Shown in pieces: positions 1 to 7,764 of a stretch of DNA of 64,000 nucleotides. Source of the stretch: Plantactinospora soyae (GTDB taxonomy: Bacteria > Actinomycetota > Actinomycetes > Mycobacteriales > Micromonosporaceae); contig NZ_JADBEB010000001.1 in the NCBI RefSeq assembly GCF_014874095.1, forward strand, positions 2,914,001 to 2,978,000, written 5' to 3'. The stretch's first letter is position 1, and each line of letters begins with the position of its first letter. The notes under the pieces were generated by a model. It had not been told where the DNA came from, ran no database searches, and was given only the letters and a program-made list of their open reading frames with translations. The translations under genes and the position numbers were made by a program.

Positions 1-515
1 AGGTGCTGGCGTACGAGACGGACCTGACGGCCACGGTGGACCCGTTCGCCGGCTCGTACGTCGTGGAGGCGATGACCGACGAGATCGAGGCCGGGGTACG
101 GGAGCTGATGGAACGGGTCGCCGGGTACGGCTCGGCGGTGGGCGCGATCGAGGTCGGCTTCCAGAAGCGTGAGATCGAGACGTCCGCGTACCGGATCGCG
201 CAGGAGATCGACTCCGGCGAGCGGGTGGTCGTCGGGCTCAACCGGTTCGCCGTCGACGAGGAGGAGCCGTACGAGCCGCTGCGGGTCGATCCGGCCATCG
301 AGGCGGCCCAGGCGGGCCGGTTGGCGCGGCTGCGGGCCGACCGGGACGCTGGCGCCGTCGAGCGGTCCCTGACCGACCTGCGGACGGCGGCCTCGGGTAC
401 GGAGAACGTGCTCTACCCGATGAAGGAGGCGCTACGGGCCCGGGCCACCGTCGGGGAGGTCTGCGGCGTGCTGCGGGAGGTCTGGGGGACGTACCGCCCG
501 AGCGACCGGTTCTGA
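1..515 (+). CDS. acyl-CoA mutase (methylmalonyl/isobutyryl-CoA mutase family) large subunit, C-terminal part
   Basis: Cut by the left edge; the frame is open from base 3 and ends with TGA at 513-515. The visible 170 residues match the end of the adenosylcobalamin-dependent mutase catalytic barrel (DPFAGSYVVE, GLNRF) and finish in the typical large-subunit tail (EVWGTYRPSDRF). No B12-binding domain follows. This suggests the two-component type (IcmA/MCM-large) with the cobalamin domain on a separate small protein, rather than the fused mutase. Such enzymes rearrange branched and linear acyl-CoA thioesters in the cytoplasm. The partner subunit is not in the window, so the exact substrate is undecided. 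Confidence 0.85.
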   Translation, partial: VLAYETDLTATVDPFAGSYVVEAMTDEIEAGVRELMERVAGYGSAVGAIEVGFQKREIETSAYRIAQEIDSGERVVVGLNRFAVDEEEPYEPLRVDPAIEAAQAGRLARLRADRDAGAVERSLTDLRTAASGTENVLYPMKEALRARATVGEVCGVLREVWGTYRPSDRF

Positions 516-994
516 GCCGGGCCGACCCCTGCCGAGCGGGCTTCTCCCCGGGGGCGGGGGCGGGTCGGGAATGTCGGAGTGGTTTTCCGGGTATCGGAAG
601 TAGATGCCTCCGACTGGCGCGTTGACGGACACGCTGTGCGTGGTCGTTCTGACACCATCTGTCACCCTGAAGGTCCCCGCCACCCCGCACGGCGGTGATC
701 GATTGCCGTTCGAACCCGAAGGTGGCCGGATGGTGCGACCATTCGGGCTGGCGGCGCCCCTGCTGGGAGCCGCGATCGTGACCGGCGAAACCGTCACGCG
801 TTGTAGGAGGTGTGGGACAGATGGCGGCGTCTGATGGTGGGCTAGGTAGCGCTCCGTACGCTGCCGAACGCTCCTACCAGGGCTTTCGTGACGCTGTGCT
901 GTCTGATCGCTACCAGAACGAGGTTGCGCAGCGTCACCGTCGGCGGTCTAGGCTGTCCGAGTCCCATCCCATCCACAGTGATCGAGAATTCGAC
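516..994. promoter_or_regulatory. intergenic and leader region before the M20 amidohydrolase
   Basis: There is no convincing gene here. Three things are visible. A perfect inverted repeat TGACA-CCATC-TGTCA lies at 650-664. A strong SD (AGGAGG, 805-810) stands ten bases before an ATG at 821 that is in frame with the downstream enzyme; the 58 codons it would add are T-rich in third position and resemble no family. A promoter-like pair TTGCGC (924-929) and TAGGCT (949-954) has a 19-bp gap. Either the enzyme has a poorly conserved N-terminal extension starting at 821, or transcription starts near 961 and translation at 995. Confidence 0.4.
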
Positions 995-2248
995 GTGACG
1001 AGTGCGTTGCAACTGCCGACCGGCAGCCAGCCGGCGTCGTCAAAATCCGAGGCGGCGCCCGGGGCGGAGCCCCTGCCCTTCGGGCTCGACCAGGCACTGG
1101 ACTTCCGGCTGCCCGAGCTCATCGCGACCCGCCGGTTCCTGCACGCCCATCCGGAACTGTCCGGGCAGGAGTTCGACACCGCCGCGCTGATCGCCCGGGA
1201 GCTCTCGGTCGCCGGTCTCGCACCGCGCCTGCTGCCCAAGGGCAACGGGGTGATCTGCGACATCGACGGGCGACCCGACGGGCCGGTGGTCGCGCTCCGC
1301 GCGGACCTCGACGCGCTTCCGCTGGCCGATGCCAAGGACGTTCCGTACCGCTCCACTGTGGAAGGGGTCTGCCATGCCTGCGGACACGACGTGCACACCA
1401 CGATCGTGCTCGGCGTCGGCCTGCTCCTCGCGCAACTGGCGCAACGTGGCCAGTTGGACGGGCGGGTCCGGCTGATCTTCCAGCCGGCCGAGGAGATCCT
1501 GCCCTGCGGCTCGCTGGAGGTCATCGAGGCCGGCGGCCTGACCGACGTCACCCAGATCTTCGCCCTGCACTGCGACCCCAACCTGCCGGTCGGACAGGTC
1601 GGGCTGCGGGTCGGACCGATCACGGCGGCGGCGGACAACATCACCGTCCGGCTGACCGGGCCGGGCGGCCACACCGCCCGCCCGCACCTGACCGTCGACC
1701 TCGTCGACGCGCTGGGCCGGCTGGTCACCGAGGTGCCGGCGCTGGTGAACCGGCGGGTACCGGCAAACAGCGGGCTGCTGCTCGTCTTCGGACAGGCCTC
1801 GGCCGGCACCCAGTACAACGTGATCCCGAACGAGGCGATGGCGGCCGGAACGCTCCGGGTGCTCGACCGCGACACCTGGGAACTGGCGCCCAAGATCGTG
1901 GCCCAGGTGGTCCGGGACGTGATCGCACCTACCGGTGCCACCGTCGACGTCGAGTACCTGCGGGGGCGACCGCCGGTGGTCAACGACGCCCGGGCGATCC
2001 GGGTACTGACCGCCGCCACGGCGGCGGCCGCCGGCCCGGCCGGGATCGCGGAGACTCCGCAGAGCATGGGGGGCGAGGACTTCTCCTGGTACCTGGAGCA
2101 CGTGCCCGGGGCACTGGCCCGGCTCGGCGTGGGCCGGACGGCGGCCAACGTCGACCTGCACCGGGCGGCGTTCGACGTCGACGAGCGGGCCATTCCGGTG
2201 GGCGTACGGGTTCTGCTCCAGACCGCGCTCAAGGCGCTGGCCGAGTAG
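995..2248 (+). CDS. M20-family amidohydrolase (IAA-amino acid/hippurate hydrolase type)
   Basis: Predicted cytoplasmic metallo-amidohydrolase that removes N-acyl groups from amino acids or related amides. Metal ligands are visible: CHACGHDVH near residues 126-134, the catalytic EE with PCGS near 163-170, and the conserved AGIAETP-QSMGGEDFSWY stretch near the end. The dimerisation lid lies in the middle (GPGGHTARPH). With the GTG at 995 it is 417 aa, the usual length, and G/C third-position bias sets in exactly there. An upstream in-frame ATG at 821 has a good SD and would give 475 aa, so the start is uncertain. The substrate cannot be told from sequence. Confidence 0.85.
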   Translation: MTSALQLPTGSQPASSKSEAAPGAEPLPFGLDQALDFRLPELIATRRFLHAHPELSGQEFDTAALIARELSVAGLAPRLLPKGNGVICDIDGRPDGPVVALRADLDALPLADAKDVPYRSTVEGVCHACGHDVHTTIVLGVGLLLAQLAQRGQLDGRVRLIFQPAEEILPCGSLEVIEAGGLTDVTQIFALHCDPNLPVGQVGLRVGPITAAADNITVRLTGPGGHTARPHLTVDLVDALGRLVTEVPALVNRRVPANSGLLLVFGQASAGTQYNVIPNEAMAAGTLRVLDRDTWELAPKIVAQVVRDVIAPTGATVDVEYLRGRPPVVNDARAIRVLTAATAAAAGPAGIAETPQSMGGEDFSWYLEHVPGALARLGVGRTAANVDLHRAAFDVDERAIPVGVRVLLQTALKALAE

Positions 2249-2285
2249 CGGAGCGGGCCGGTACCGGGTGGTGGGGCATCCGGCA

Positions 2286-2319
2286 CCGGCACCGCCATCC
2301 GCGCGGGACGCGGTGCCGG
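2286..2319. terminator. hairpin terminator between convergent genes
   Basis: Perfect 9-bp arms CCGGCACCG (2286-2294) and CGGTGCCGG (2311-2319) with a 16-base loop lie between the 3' ends of the amidohydrolase and the DUF4349 gene. There is no U tract, as is usual in high-GC actinobacteria. It probably works in both directions. Confidence 0.55.
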
Positions 2320-2321
2320 GG

Positions 2322-3302
2322 TCAGCTCGTCGAGGCCGGCGCCTGGGCCGGAACCGAGGGCGTGGCCGGAATTGGCCGGGACCGCCGCCCGCGCAGCCGC
2401 CGGACCGCCCAGAGCACCCCGACCAGCGGCAGGCCCAGCCCGATGATCCAGGGCAGCAGCGCACCCAGCACGGTCAGCAGCACCCGCAGCGAGGCGACGA
2501 ACGCCTCCCAGCCACCCTTCAGACCGGCCAGGAACCCGCTCGTCGACTCCTCGTCGTCCTCCCGAGCGTTCGGGCCGAGCAGGACGGCGGTGATGGTCGA
2601 CAGTGCGGTCAGATCGGCCAGCCGGCGCTTCTTCGCCTCCAACGAGGCCAGGTCCGCCTCCCGCTTGGCCAGTTCGCCCTCCAGCATCACCAGGTCGGTC
2701 AGGGACTTCGCCTGGGCCAGCAGCCGCCGGCCGCTGTCCACCCTGGCCCGCTGGGTCGCGATCCGGGCGTCCAGATCCAGGGTCTCCTCGGTGACGTCGT
2801 CGGTCTTGAGGTCCCGGCTCACCGTGTCGCCCAACCCGGCGAGCTGGTCCACCACGCCGGCGAACCGGTCGGCCGGAACCCGCAGTTGGAGGGTCGCCTC
2901 GGCGGCGGACTCGTTGCTGCTGCGGCTGTCGCCGCCGACGAAACCACCCGCCCCGGTGGCGATCCTCGCCGCCTCGGCGGCCTTTCCGTCGACGTCCTGC
3001 ACCCGTACCGTGATGGAGCCGGTGTAGACGATGGCCCGCTGGCCGACCCCCGGGTCGGTCGCCGGATCCTGGACCGGCTGGCCGAGCAGCCCCACGCCCT
3101 GCTGCCCGCCGGACTCGTCCTTCGCCACCGCCGGCGCCTCGGCCGGAGCCGCCGCCGGCGCACCGTCCGACGTGCTCGCCGCGTCGCGGCTGCCGGCGCC
3201 GCCACAGCCGGCCAGTGCCAGCCCGGCCGTCACCGCCCCCACGCCGAGAAGTCCCGCGATGGACCGTCTGGACCTGATCATGGTTCCGCTCCGCCCGCTC
3301 AT
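2322..3302 (-). CDS. DUF4349-domain lipoprotein
   Basis: A 326-aa exported lipoprotein. The signal peptide ends in the lipobox LALAGC with the lipidated Cys at about residue 33. A Ser/Ala/Pro-rich linker follows, then the DUF4349 core (RAIVYTGSITVRV near 88, a two-stranded coiled coil around residues 165-235) and one C-terminal membrane helix (about 268-292) followed by basic residues. DUF4349 proteins sit at the outer face of the membrane and have no established biochemical role. The ATG at 3302 follows GAGGGG; a second in-frame ATG at 3281 would shorten the signal peptide to a more normal length. Confidence 0.8.
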   Translation of the reverse strand: MSGRSGTMIRSRRSIAGLLGVGAVTAGLALAGCGGAGSRDAASTSDGAPAAAPAEAPAVAKDESGGQQGVGLLGQPVQDPATDPGVGQRAIVYTGSITVRVQDVDGKAAEAARIATGAGGFVGGDSRSSNESAAEATLQLRVPADRFAGVVDQLAGLGDTVSRDLKTDDVTEETLDLDARIATQRARVDSGRRLLAQAKSLTDLVMLEGELAKREADLASLEAKKRRLADLTALSTITAVLLGPNAREDDEESTSGFLAGLKGGWEAFVASLRVLLTVLGALLPWIIGLGLPLVGVLWAVRRLRGRRSRPIPATPSVPAQAPASTS

Positions 3303-3416
3303 GTCCCCTCCGCTCTCCCTGCCCCGTCGAGGCGTTCCGTCAGACGTGCCGCGAAGTCGTCCCGGTTCCGGCAGACTGCGCGTGGGACATCACGATTCGG
3401 TAGCCGAGGAGTCTCG

Positions 3417-4046
3417 ATGCGACTGACCAAGTACGGCCATGCCTGCGTACGGGTGGAGGAGGACGGGGCCGTGCTGGTCATCGATCCCGGTACGCTCACC
3501 GAACGCGGCGCCCTCGACGGCGTCGACGCGGTGCTGATCACCCACGAGCACGCGGACCATCTCGACGTGGACGCCCTCGCCGACGCGCTCGGCAAGCGCC
3601 CGTCGGTGACCGTGTACACCCACCCGGACGTCGCCTCCAAACTGGACGCGTTGGACGGAGTGGTGCGAACGGTCCAGTCCGGAGATTCCTTCGAGGCGGC
3701 CGGGTTCGCCGTACGGGCGTACGGAGGGTGGCACGCCGTGATCCATCCGGACCTGCCCCGGGTGGTCAACCTCGGCTTCCTGGTGAACGACTCGGTGTAC
3801 CACCCCGGCGACTCGTTCGACGTACCGGAGGGGGCGCAGGTCGACACGCTCTTCGTACCGATCTCGGGCCCCTGGCTCAAGGTGTCCGAGTCCGTCGACT
3901 TCGTCCGGGCGGTCAACCCGCGCCGGGCGTACGCCCTGCACGACGGACTGCTCGCCCCCGCCGGGCTAGCGGTGTACGACGGCAGCATGACCCGCCTGGC
4001 CAATTGTGAGTACGCCCGCCTGGCGCCCGGGACAGCCGTCGACTGA
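3417..4046 (+). CDS. MBL-fold metallo-hydrolase (UlaG-like)
   Basis: A 209-aa member of the metallo-beta-lactamase superfamily with the zinc motif THEHADHLD at residues 42-50, a third His in GGWHAVIH (about 104) and the distal Asp in YHPGDSF. It starts like the UlaG/L-ascorbate-6-P lactonase-like group (MRLTKYGHACVRVE). The start at 3417 is set by CGAGGA six bases upstream. Proteins of this compact group are predicted hydrolases of phosphoester or lactone substrates; the real substrate is unknown. The next gene begins about 30 bp downstream on the same strand and may be co-transcribed. Confidence 0.8.
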   Translation: MRLTKYGHACVRVEEDGAVLVIDPGTLTERGALDGVDAVLITHEHADHLDVDALADALGKRPSVTVYTHPDVASKLDALDGVVRTVQSGDSFEAAGFAVRAYGGWHAVIHPDLPRVVNLGFLVNDSVYHPGDSFDVPEGAQVDTLFVPISGPWLKVSESVDFVRAVNPRRAYALHDGLLAPAGLAVYDGSMTRLANCEYARLAPGTAVD

Positions 4047-4074
4047 GCGGGTCGGCGACGCGAAGATGGCAGGT

Positions 4075-5082
4075 ATGCCCCGTGACCTCGTCGAACGGCT
4101 CTACTCGGCACCACCGGACGGATTCGTCGCCGCCCGTACCGAGGCGGCCCGGGAGGCCCGGGAGGCCGGCGACGCCGCCGGAGCCCGGGAGATCGCCAAA
4201 CTGCGGAAACCGACGGTGGCGGCCTGGTTGGTGAACCTGCTGGCCCTGCGGCGCCCGGACCTGATGGCCGAACTGGTCGAACTCTCCACCGCGCTCCGTT
4301 CCGCCCAGCGGGAGTTGCGTGGGCCGCGACTGCGCGAGCTGTCCGCCCAGCGGCGCGGCGTGGTGACCGCGCTGGTCGGCCAGGCCCGGGAGTTGGCCCA
4401 GGCCGCGGATCCGAGGCTGGCGGCCGGAAAGTTGCCGCTGGCCGAGGTGGAGGCCACGCTGAACGCCGCGCTCTCCGACCTGGACGTCGCCGAGCAGGCC
4501 CGGTCCGGCCGGTTGGTCCGGGCGGCCAGCTACGCCGGATTCGGCGAGGTGCCCCGGCCGAACCTGCGGTTGATCGTCGGCGGCCCGGACGAGACCGCGC
4601 CGGACGAGCCGGTTCTTGACGAGATCACGCCCGACGAGATCACGCCCGACGAGGCCGCGCCGGACGAGGGTGGCGGAGCCGGGCCGGGCCGCCCCGGCCG
4701 GAAGGGCACGGCGGTGGAGCCGGGCGCCCGGCTGGCGGCGGAGCCGAGGGGCGGCCCCCGGGCAGCCCCGGCCCGCGAGTCGGCCCTCGCCACTCGACGC
4801 CGGGCACTCGACCGGGCGCTGGCCGATGCGCGTACCCGGCAGGAGCGGGCGGAGGCGGAACTCGCCCGGGCCACCGAGGCCGAGCGGGACGGCGCCGCCG
4901 CGCTGACCGAGATCGAAACCGCGCTGGCCGACCTGGAGCGGCGGCGGGCCGCCGCCGAGCGGGAGGTCGGCCGGCGCAAGCTGGCCCGGAAGACGGCCGA
5001 GCGGGGCGCGGTCGCCGCACGACGGCGGGTCGGCGACGTGGAAGCCGCCGTGGAGGCGACGGCGGCGGAGAGTGGACGGTAA
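4075..5082 (+). CDS. conserved actinobacterial protein with coiled-coil C-terminus
   Basis: About 335 aa with no recognised enzymatic motif. The N-terminal half is helical (MPRDLVERLYSAPPDGFVAAR, then KLRKPTVAAWLVNLLAL), a pattern seen in uncharacterised actinobacterial proteins. The middle is acidic and low-complexity, with a short repeat (DEITP twice, then related PDE units, near 4620-4665). The last 100 residues are charged heptads rich in Ala, Glu and Arg, a predicted coiled coil. ATG 4066 is an alternative start three codons earlier. It lies downstream of the metallo-hydrolase and before the next unknown gene. Function not recognised. Confidence 0.7.
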   Translation: MPRDLVERLYSAPPDGFVAARTEAAREAREAGDAAGAREIAKLRKPTVAAWLVNLLALRRPDLMAELVELSTALRSAQRELRGPRLRELSAQRRGVVTALVGQARELAQAADPRLAAGKLPLAEVEATLNAALSDLDVAEQARSGRLVRAASYAGFGEVPRPNLRLIVGGPDETAPDEPVLDEITPDEITPDEAAPDEGGGAGPGRPGRKGTAVEPGARLAAEPRGGPRAAPARESALATRRRALDRALADARTRQERAEAELARATEAERDGAAALTEIETALADLERRRAAAEREVGRRKLARKTAERGAVAARRRVGDVEAAVEATAAESGR

Positions 5083-5091
5083 CGGCAGGAG

Positions 5092-5940
5092 GTGGGGCTG
5101 CCGAAAGGGCGGCACGACAGGCAGACTCAAGCGGGAAACGTGGGAACCGTGCCCGCGGGCCCGGATCGGAAGGCGGTGTCGTTGACCCCCGAGCAGGCCG
5201 CTGGCGCGGCCAGGCCGAGCGTGCTGCAGTTGGGCGGCGCCTTCATCGAGTGCCCCCGGACGTTGCGCCGGGCGCGGCAGATGGGCATCTCCGGCTGGGC
5301 GTTCTTCGTGACGGGTCGCGGCGCGGTGCTCGGCGACGTACGGACCGAGACGGTGGCCGCCGCGATCGGCATCCTCGCGCCGGACGCCGTGGCCGACGGC
5401 TGGGAGAGCGCCGTCCGGGTGGCGTCCCCGTGCCAGGTGGCCGAGGTCGCCCGCGCCGAGTGCTGTCGCTGGGGCATCGACTACCTGGCCGGCTTCCCGC
5501 CGGTGGGGCGCCTGATCGAGCTGGTCGAGCCGGTGGTGGCCGCCGCCGACGTGACCGGGATGCCACTCTTCGCCGCCTGGCGGGGCATGCCGGTGCCGGC
5601 CGACGCCGCCCCGGCATCCCGGGCGGCGGTGCTGCTGCATCTGCTCTTCGAGTACTACTCCGGGGCGAGCCTGATGGCGGCGCGGGCCGCCGGCATGTCG
5701 CCGATGGAGATCATCCTGGCCGGTCCCGAGGGCGAGTCCGGTGCGGTGGCGTACGGCTGGTCGCCGCCGTACCCGCCGGTGGGGCCGCTGGTACGACGGC
5801 GGCTGTGGGCCGAGTCGGTGGGTGACCGGATCGTGGCGCAGGCGTTCGGCGTACTCACCGCGGCGCAGCGGTCGGAACTGGTCAACCTGTTGGGTACGGC
5901 GTCGACCGGCGTCCGGATGGCACCCCCCGTACCGGACTGA
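5092..5940 (+). CDS. conserved actinobacterial protein, SCO6745-like
   Basis: Up to 282 aa, predicted soluble. The first part (PSVLQLGGAFIECPRTLRRARQMGISGWAFFV) and the later ARAEC-CRWGIDYLAG and LMAARAAGMSPMEII segments suggest the helical SCO6745-like family, which has no known function; this assignment is from memory of the family's look. The start is unclear. GTG 5092 sits on top of its own AGGAGG, and the first 28 residues look unconserved, so GTG 5140, 5149 or 5176 are as likely. Only ten bases separate it from the upstream coiled-coil gene, so they probably share a transcript. Confidence 0.6.
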   Translation: MGLPKGRHDRQTQAGNVGTVPAGPDRKAVSLTPEQAAGAARPSVLQLGGAFIECPRTLRRARQMGISGWAFFVTGRGAVLGDVRTETVAAAIGILAPDAVADGWESAVRVASPCQVAEVARAECCRWGIDYLAGFPPVGRLIELVEPVVAAADVTGMPLFAAWRGMPVPADAAPASRAAVLLHLLFEYYSGASLMAARAAGMSPMEIILAGPEGESGAVAYGWSPPYPPVGPLVRRRLWAESVGDRIVAQAFGVLTAAQRSELVNLLGTASTGVRMAPPVPD

Positions 5941-5962
5941 GACCGCCGCCGCGCCGGACGGG

Positions 5963-6005
5963 CGAAGCCGTGGCCCCGCCCGACTGTGGCGGAACCACGG
6001 CTTCG
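5963..6005. terminator. bidirectional hairpin terminator
   Basis: Perfect 11-bp arms CGAAGCCGTGG (5963-5973) and CCACGGCTTCG (5995-6005) around a 21-base loop, in the gap between convergent genes ending at 5940 and 6033. Confidence 0.6.
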
Positions 6006-6032
6006 AGTCTGACGCCCTTCGGCGTCGGGGAC

Positions 6033-6848
6033 TCAGCTCCAGCGGAACAGTTTCGTCGCCAGCCCGCCGAAAACCACGGTGAAGCCGAGCATGACCACCA
6101 GGTGCAGCGGCTGGGGCCAGTCGCCGGCCCAGCTGTCCTGGAGGGCCTGGGAGGCGGCGCCGAGCGGGGTGAAGTCGGAGATCCGGCGTACCGCCTCGGG
6201 CATCAGCGGGCCGGGCGTCCAGACCCCGGCCGCGAAGAGCATCGGGTAGTAGATCAGGCTGCCGAGTCCGACCGCGGCGCGACTGGTGGGGGTGAAGGCG
6301 GCGAGGAGCACGGCGAGCGACACCATCGAGGCCGCGCCGAGCACGAAGGCGATCAGCAGTCCGGGCACGTTCGGGTGGGCGGAGATCCGGAACGCGCCCC
6401 AGGCCGCGAGCAGGGCCAGCCCAGAGCCGACGATCAGTGCGATCACGTTGACCACGAGTTGGGCCACCAGCAGTCTGACCGGCGGGACGGGGGTGGTGGA
6501 GAGCCGGCGGAGCACTCCCTTCTCGCGGTTGGCGGCCAGCGTGTTCAACAGGTTGACCAGGGCGACGGTGCCGATCGCCAGGGCCAGGGTGATCGGTAGG
6601 TAGACCTCCACCGGTATCCGGCCGCCGACGTCCGCGCTCGGCTCGTTGAAGCCCGGCATGGCGCTGCCCAGGATCAGGATCAGGGCGGCCGGAAAGATGA
6701 TCCCGAAGAACGCGCCGAGGGGCTCCCGGACGAACAGCTTCGCCTCGGTGACGACCAACTTCGCGGTGCTCCGTACGGCGATCCGACCCGGCGTCGCCCG
6801 GATGCTGCTGACGGGCCGGTCGGTCTGGCGGGAGGCGGTGGCGTTCAT
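6033..6848 (-). CDS. ABC-2 type exporter permease
   Basis: A 271-aa integral membrane protein with about six helices, of the DrrB/ABC-2 family: a cytoplasmic N-terminus, EAKLFVREPLGAFFGIIFP entering helix 1, then the family signature region NREKGVLRRLSTTPV in the first long loop. The ATG at 6848 has GAGGA seven bases upstream. It lies 47 bp after the ATPase gene on the same strand, so the two form a two-gene exporter operon. Such exporters move drugs, lipids or polysaccharide precursors; the cargo cannot be told. Confidence 0.85.
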   Translation of the reverse strand: MNATASRQTDRPVSSIRATPGRIAVRSTAKLVVTEAKLFVREPLGAFFGIIFPAALILILGSAMPGFNEPSADVGGRIPVEVYLPITLALAIGTVALVNLLNTLAANREKGVLRRLSTTPVPPVRLLVAQLVVNVIALIVGSGLALLAAWGAFRISAHPNVPGLLIAFVLGAASMVSLAVLLAAFTPTSRAAVGLGSLIYYPMLFAAGVWTPGPLMPEAVRRISDFTPLGAASQALQDSWAGDWPQPLHLVVMLGFTVVFGGLATKLFRWS

Positions 6849-6895
6849 GATGTTTCCTCGATCCTCTGGATTGTCGGAGCGGCGGCGGTCGGTGC

Positions 6896-7633
6896 TCAGG
6901 CGGCGGCGCGGGACGGGTTGCTCAGGGCGAGGACCGCGTCCTCCAGGGTGGGGCGCTCGACCCGGGGCACCTCGGCGCGGGCGACCAGGTTGGCCGGGGT
7001 GTCGATCGCGACGACCTCGCCGGCCCGGATGACCGCCAGCCGGTCGCAGAGCCGCTCGGCCTCGTCCATGAAGTGCGTGACCAGTACGACCGTGACGCCC
7101 CGGTCCCGGACGTCCCGGACGAGTTGCCAGGTGTCCCGACGGGCCTGCGGGTCGAGCCCGGTGGTCAGCTCGTCGAGCACCGCGATCCGGGGGTTGCCGA
7201 CCAGGGCGAGCGCGATCGACAGCCGCTGCTTCTGCCCACCGGAGAGCTTGGCGAACACGGTGTTCCGCTTCTCGGTGAGTCCCATGTCGGCCATCAGGGC
7301 CCGCCAGTCGGCCGGCTCGGCGTAGAACGAGCTGTACAGGTCGAGCGCCTCCCAGACCTTCATCCGGTCCGGCAGCTGGCTCTCCTGGAGCTGGATGCCG
7401 ACCTGACGGCGGAGTTCGGTACGGGCCAGCTCGGGGTCCAGGCCGAGCACCCGGATCGTTCCGCCGTCGGCCCGGCGCAGCCCGGTCAGGCACTCCACCG
7501 TGGTGGTCTTGCCGGAGCCGTTAGGGCCGACGATCCCGAAGATCTCGCCGGCACGTACCTCGAACGAGACGTCCCGGACCGCGACCTGGGTGCCGTAACG
7601 CTTCTGAAGCTTGCTGACCTCGATGACTGTCAT
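6896..7633 (-). CDS. ABC exporter ATP-binding protein
   Basis: 245 aa with Walker A GPNGSGKTT (about 36-44), signature LSGGQKQRLS, Walker B IAVLDELTTGLD and the switch His in VTHFMDEAE. The Walker B glutamate is followed by L rather than P (DEL, where most relatives read DEP). It powers the permease encoded just downstream. There is no SD; TACCGT (7641-7646) is seven bases before the ATG, so the mRNA is probably leaderless. The gene is divergent from the histidine kinase at 7765, with a 131-bp shared promoter region. No response regulator is adjacent. Confidence 0.9.
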   Translation of the reverse strand: MTVIEVSKLQKRYGTQVAVRDVSFEVRAGEIFGIVGPNGSGKTTTVECLTGLRRADGGTIRVLGLDPELARTELRRQVGIQLQESQLPDRMKVWEALDLYSSFYAEPADWRALMADMGLTEKRNTVFAKLSGGQKQRLSIALALVGNPRIAVLDELTTGLDPQARRDTWQLVRDVRDRGVTVVLVTHFMDEAERLCDRLAVIRAGEVVAIDTPANLVARAEVPRVERPTLEDAVLALSNPSRAAA

Positions 7634-7764
7634 GGGGAAAACGGTAGAAATTCCGGCCGGTCGCGGGAATGCGTCCACGTACCGGACCGGGGTGGGGGTA
7701 ACTACACCCCGGTCCGGGCTCCAGCAACAGTCCGCCGGGAACGCCGACCGACGACACTGAACGC

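Noticed and set aside
700-720. tRNA T-loop-like TTCGAAC
   Set aside because: The flanking bases do not form a T stem and no acceptor or anticodon arm can be drawn.
604-834. 76-codon ORF on the plus strand
   Set aside because: No SD, poor third-position bias and no family resemblance; it crosses the leader of the amidohydrolase gene.
2322-2464. long minus-strand frames over the amidohydrolase and other genes
   Set aside because: They are antisense shadows of GC-rich genes with reversed codon-position bias and no start signals.
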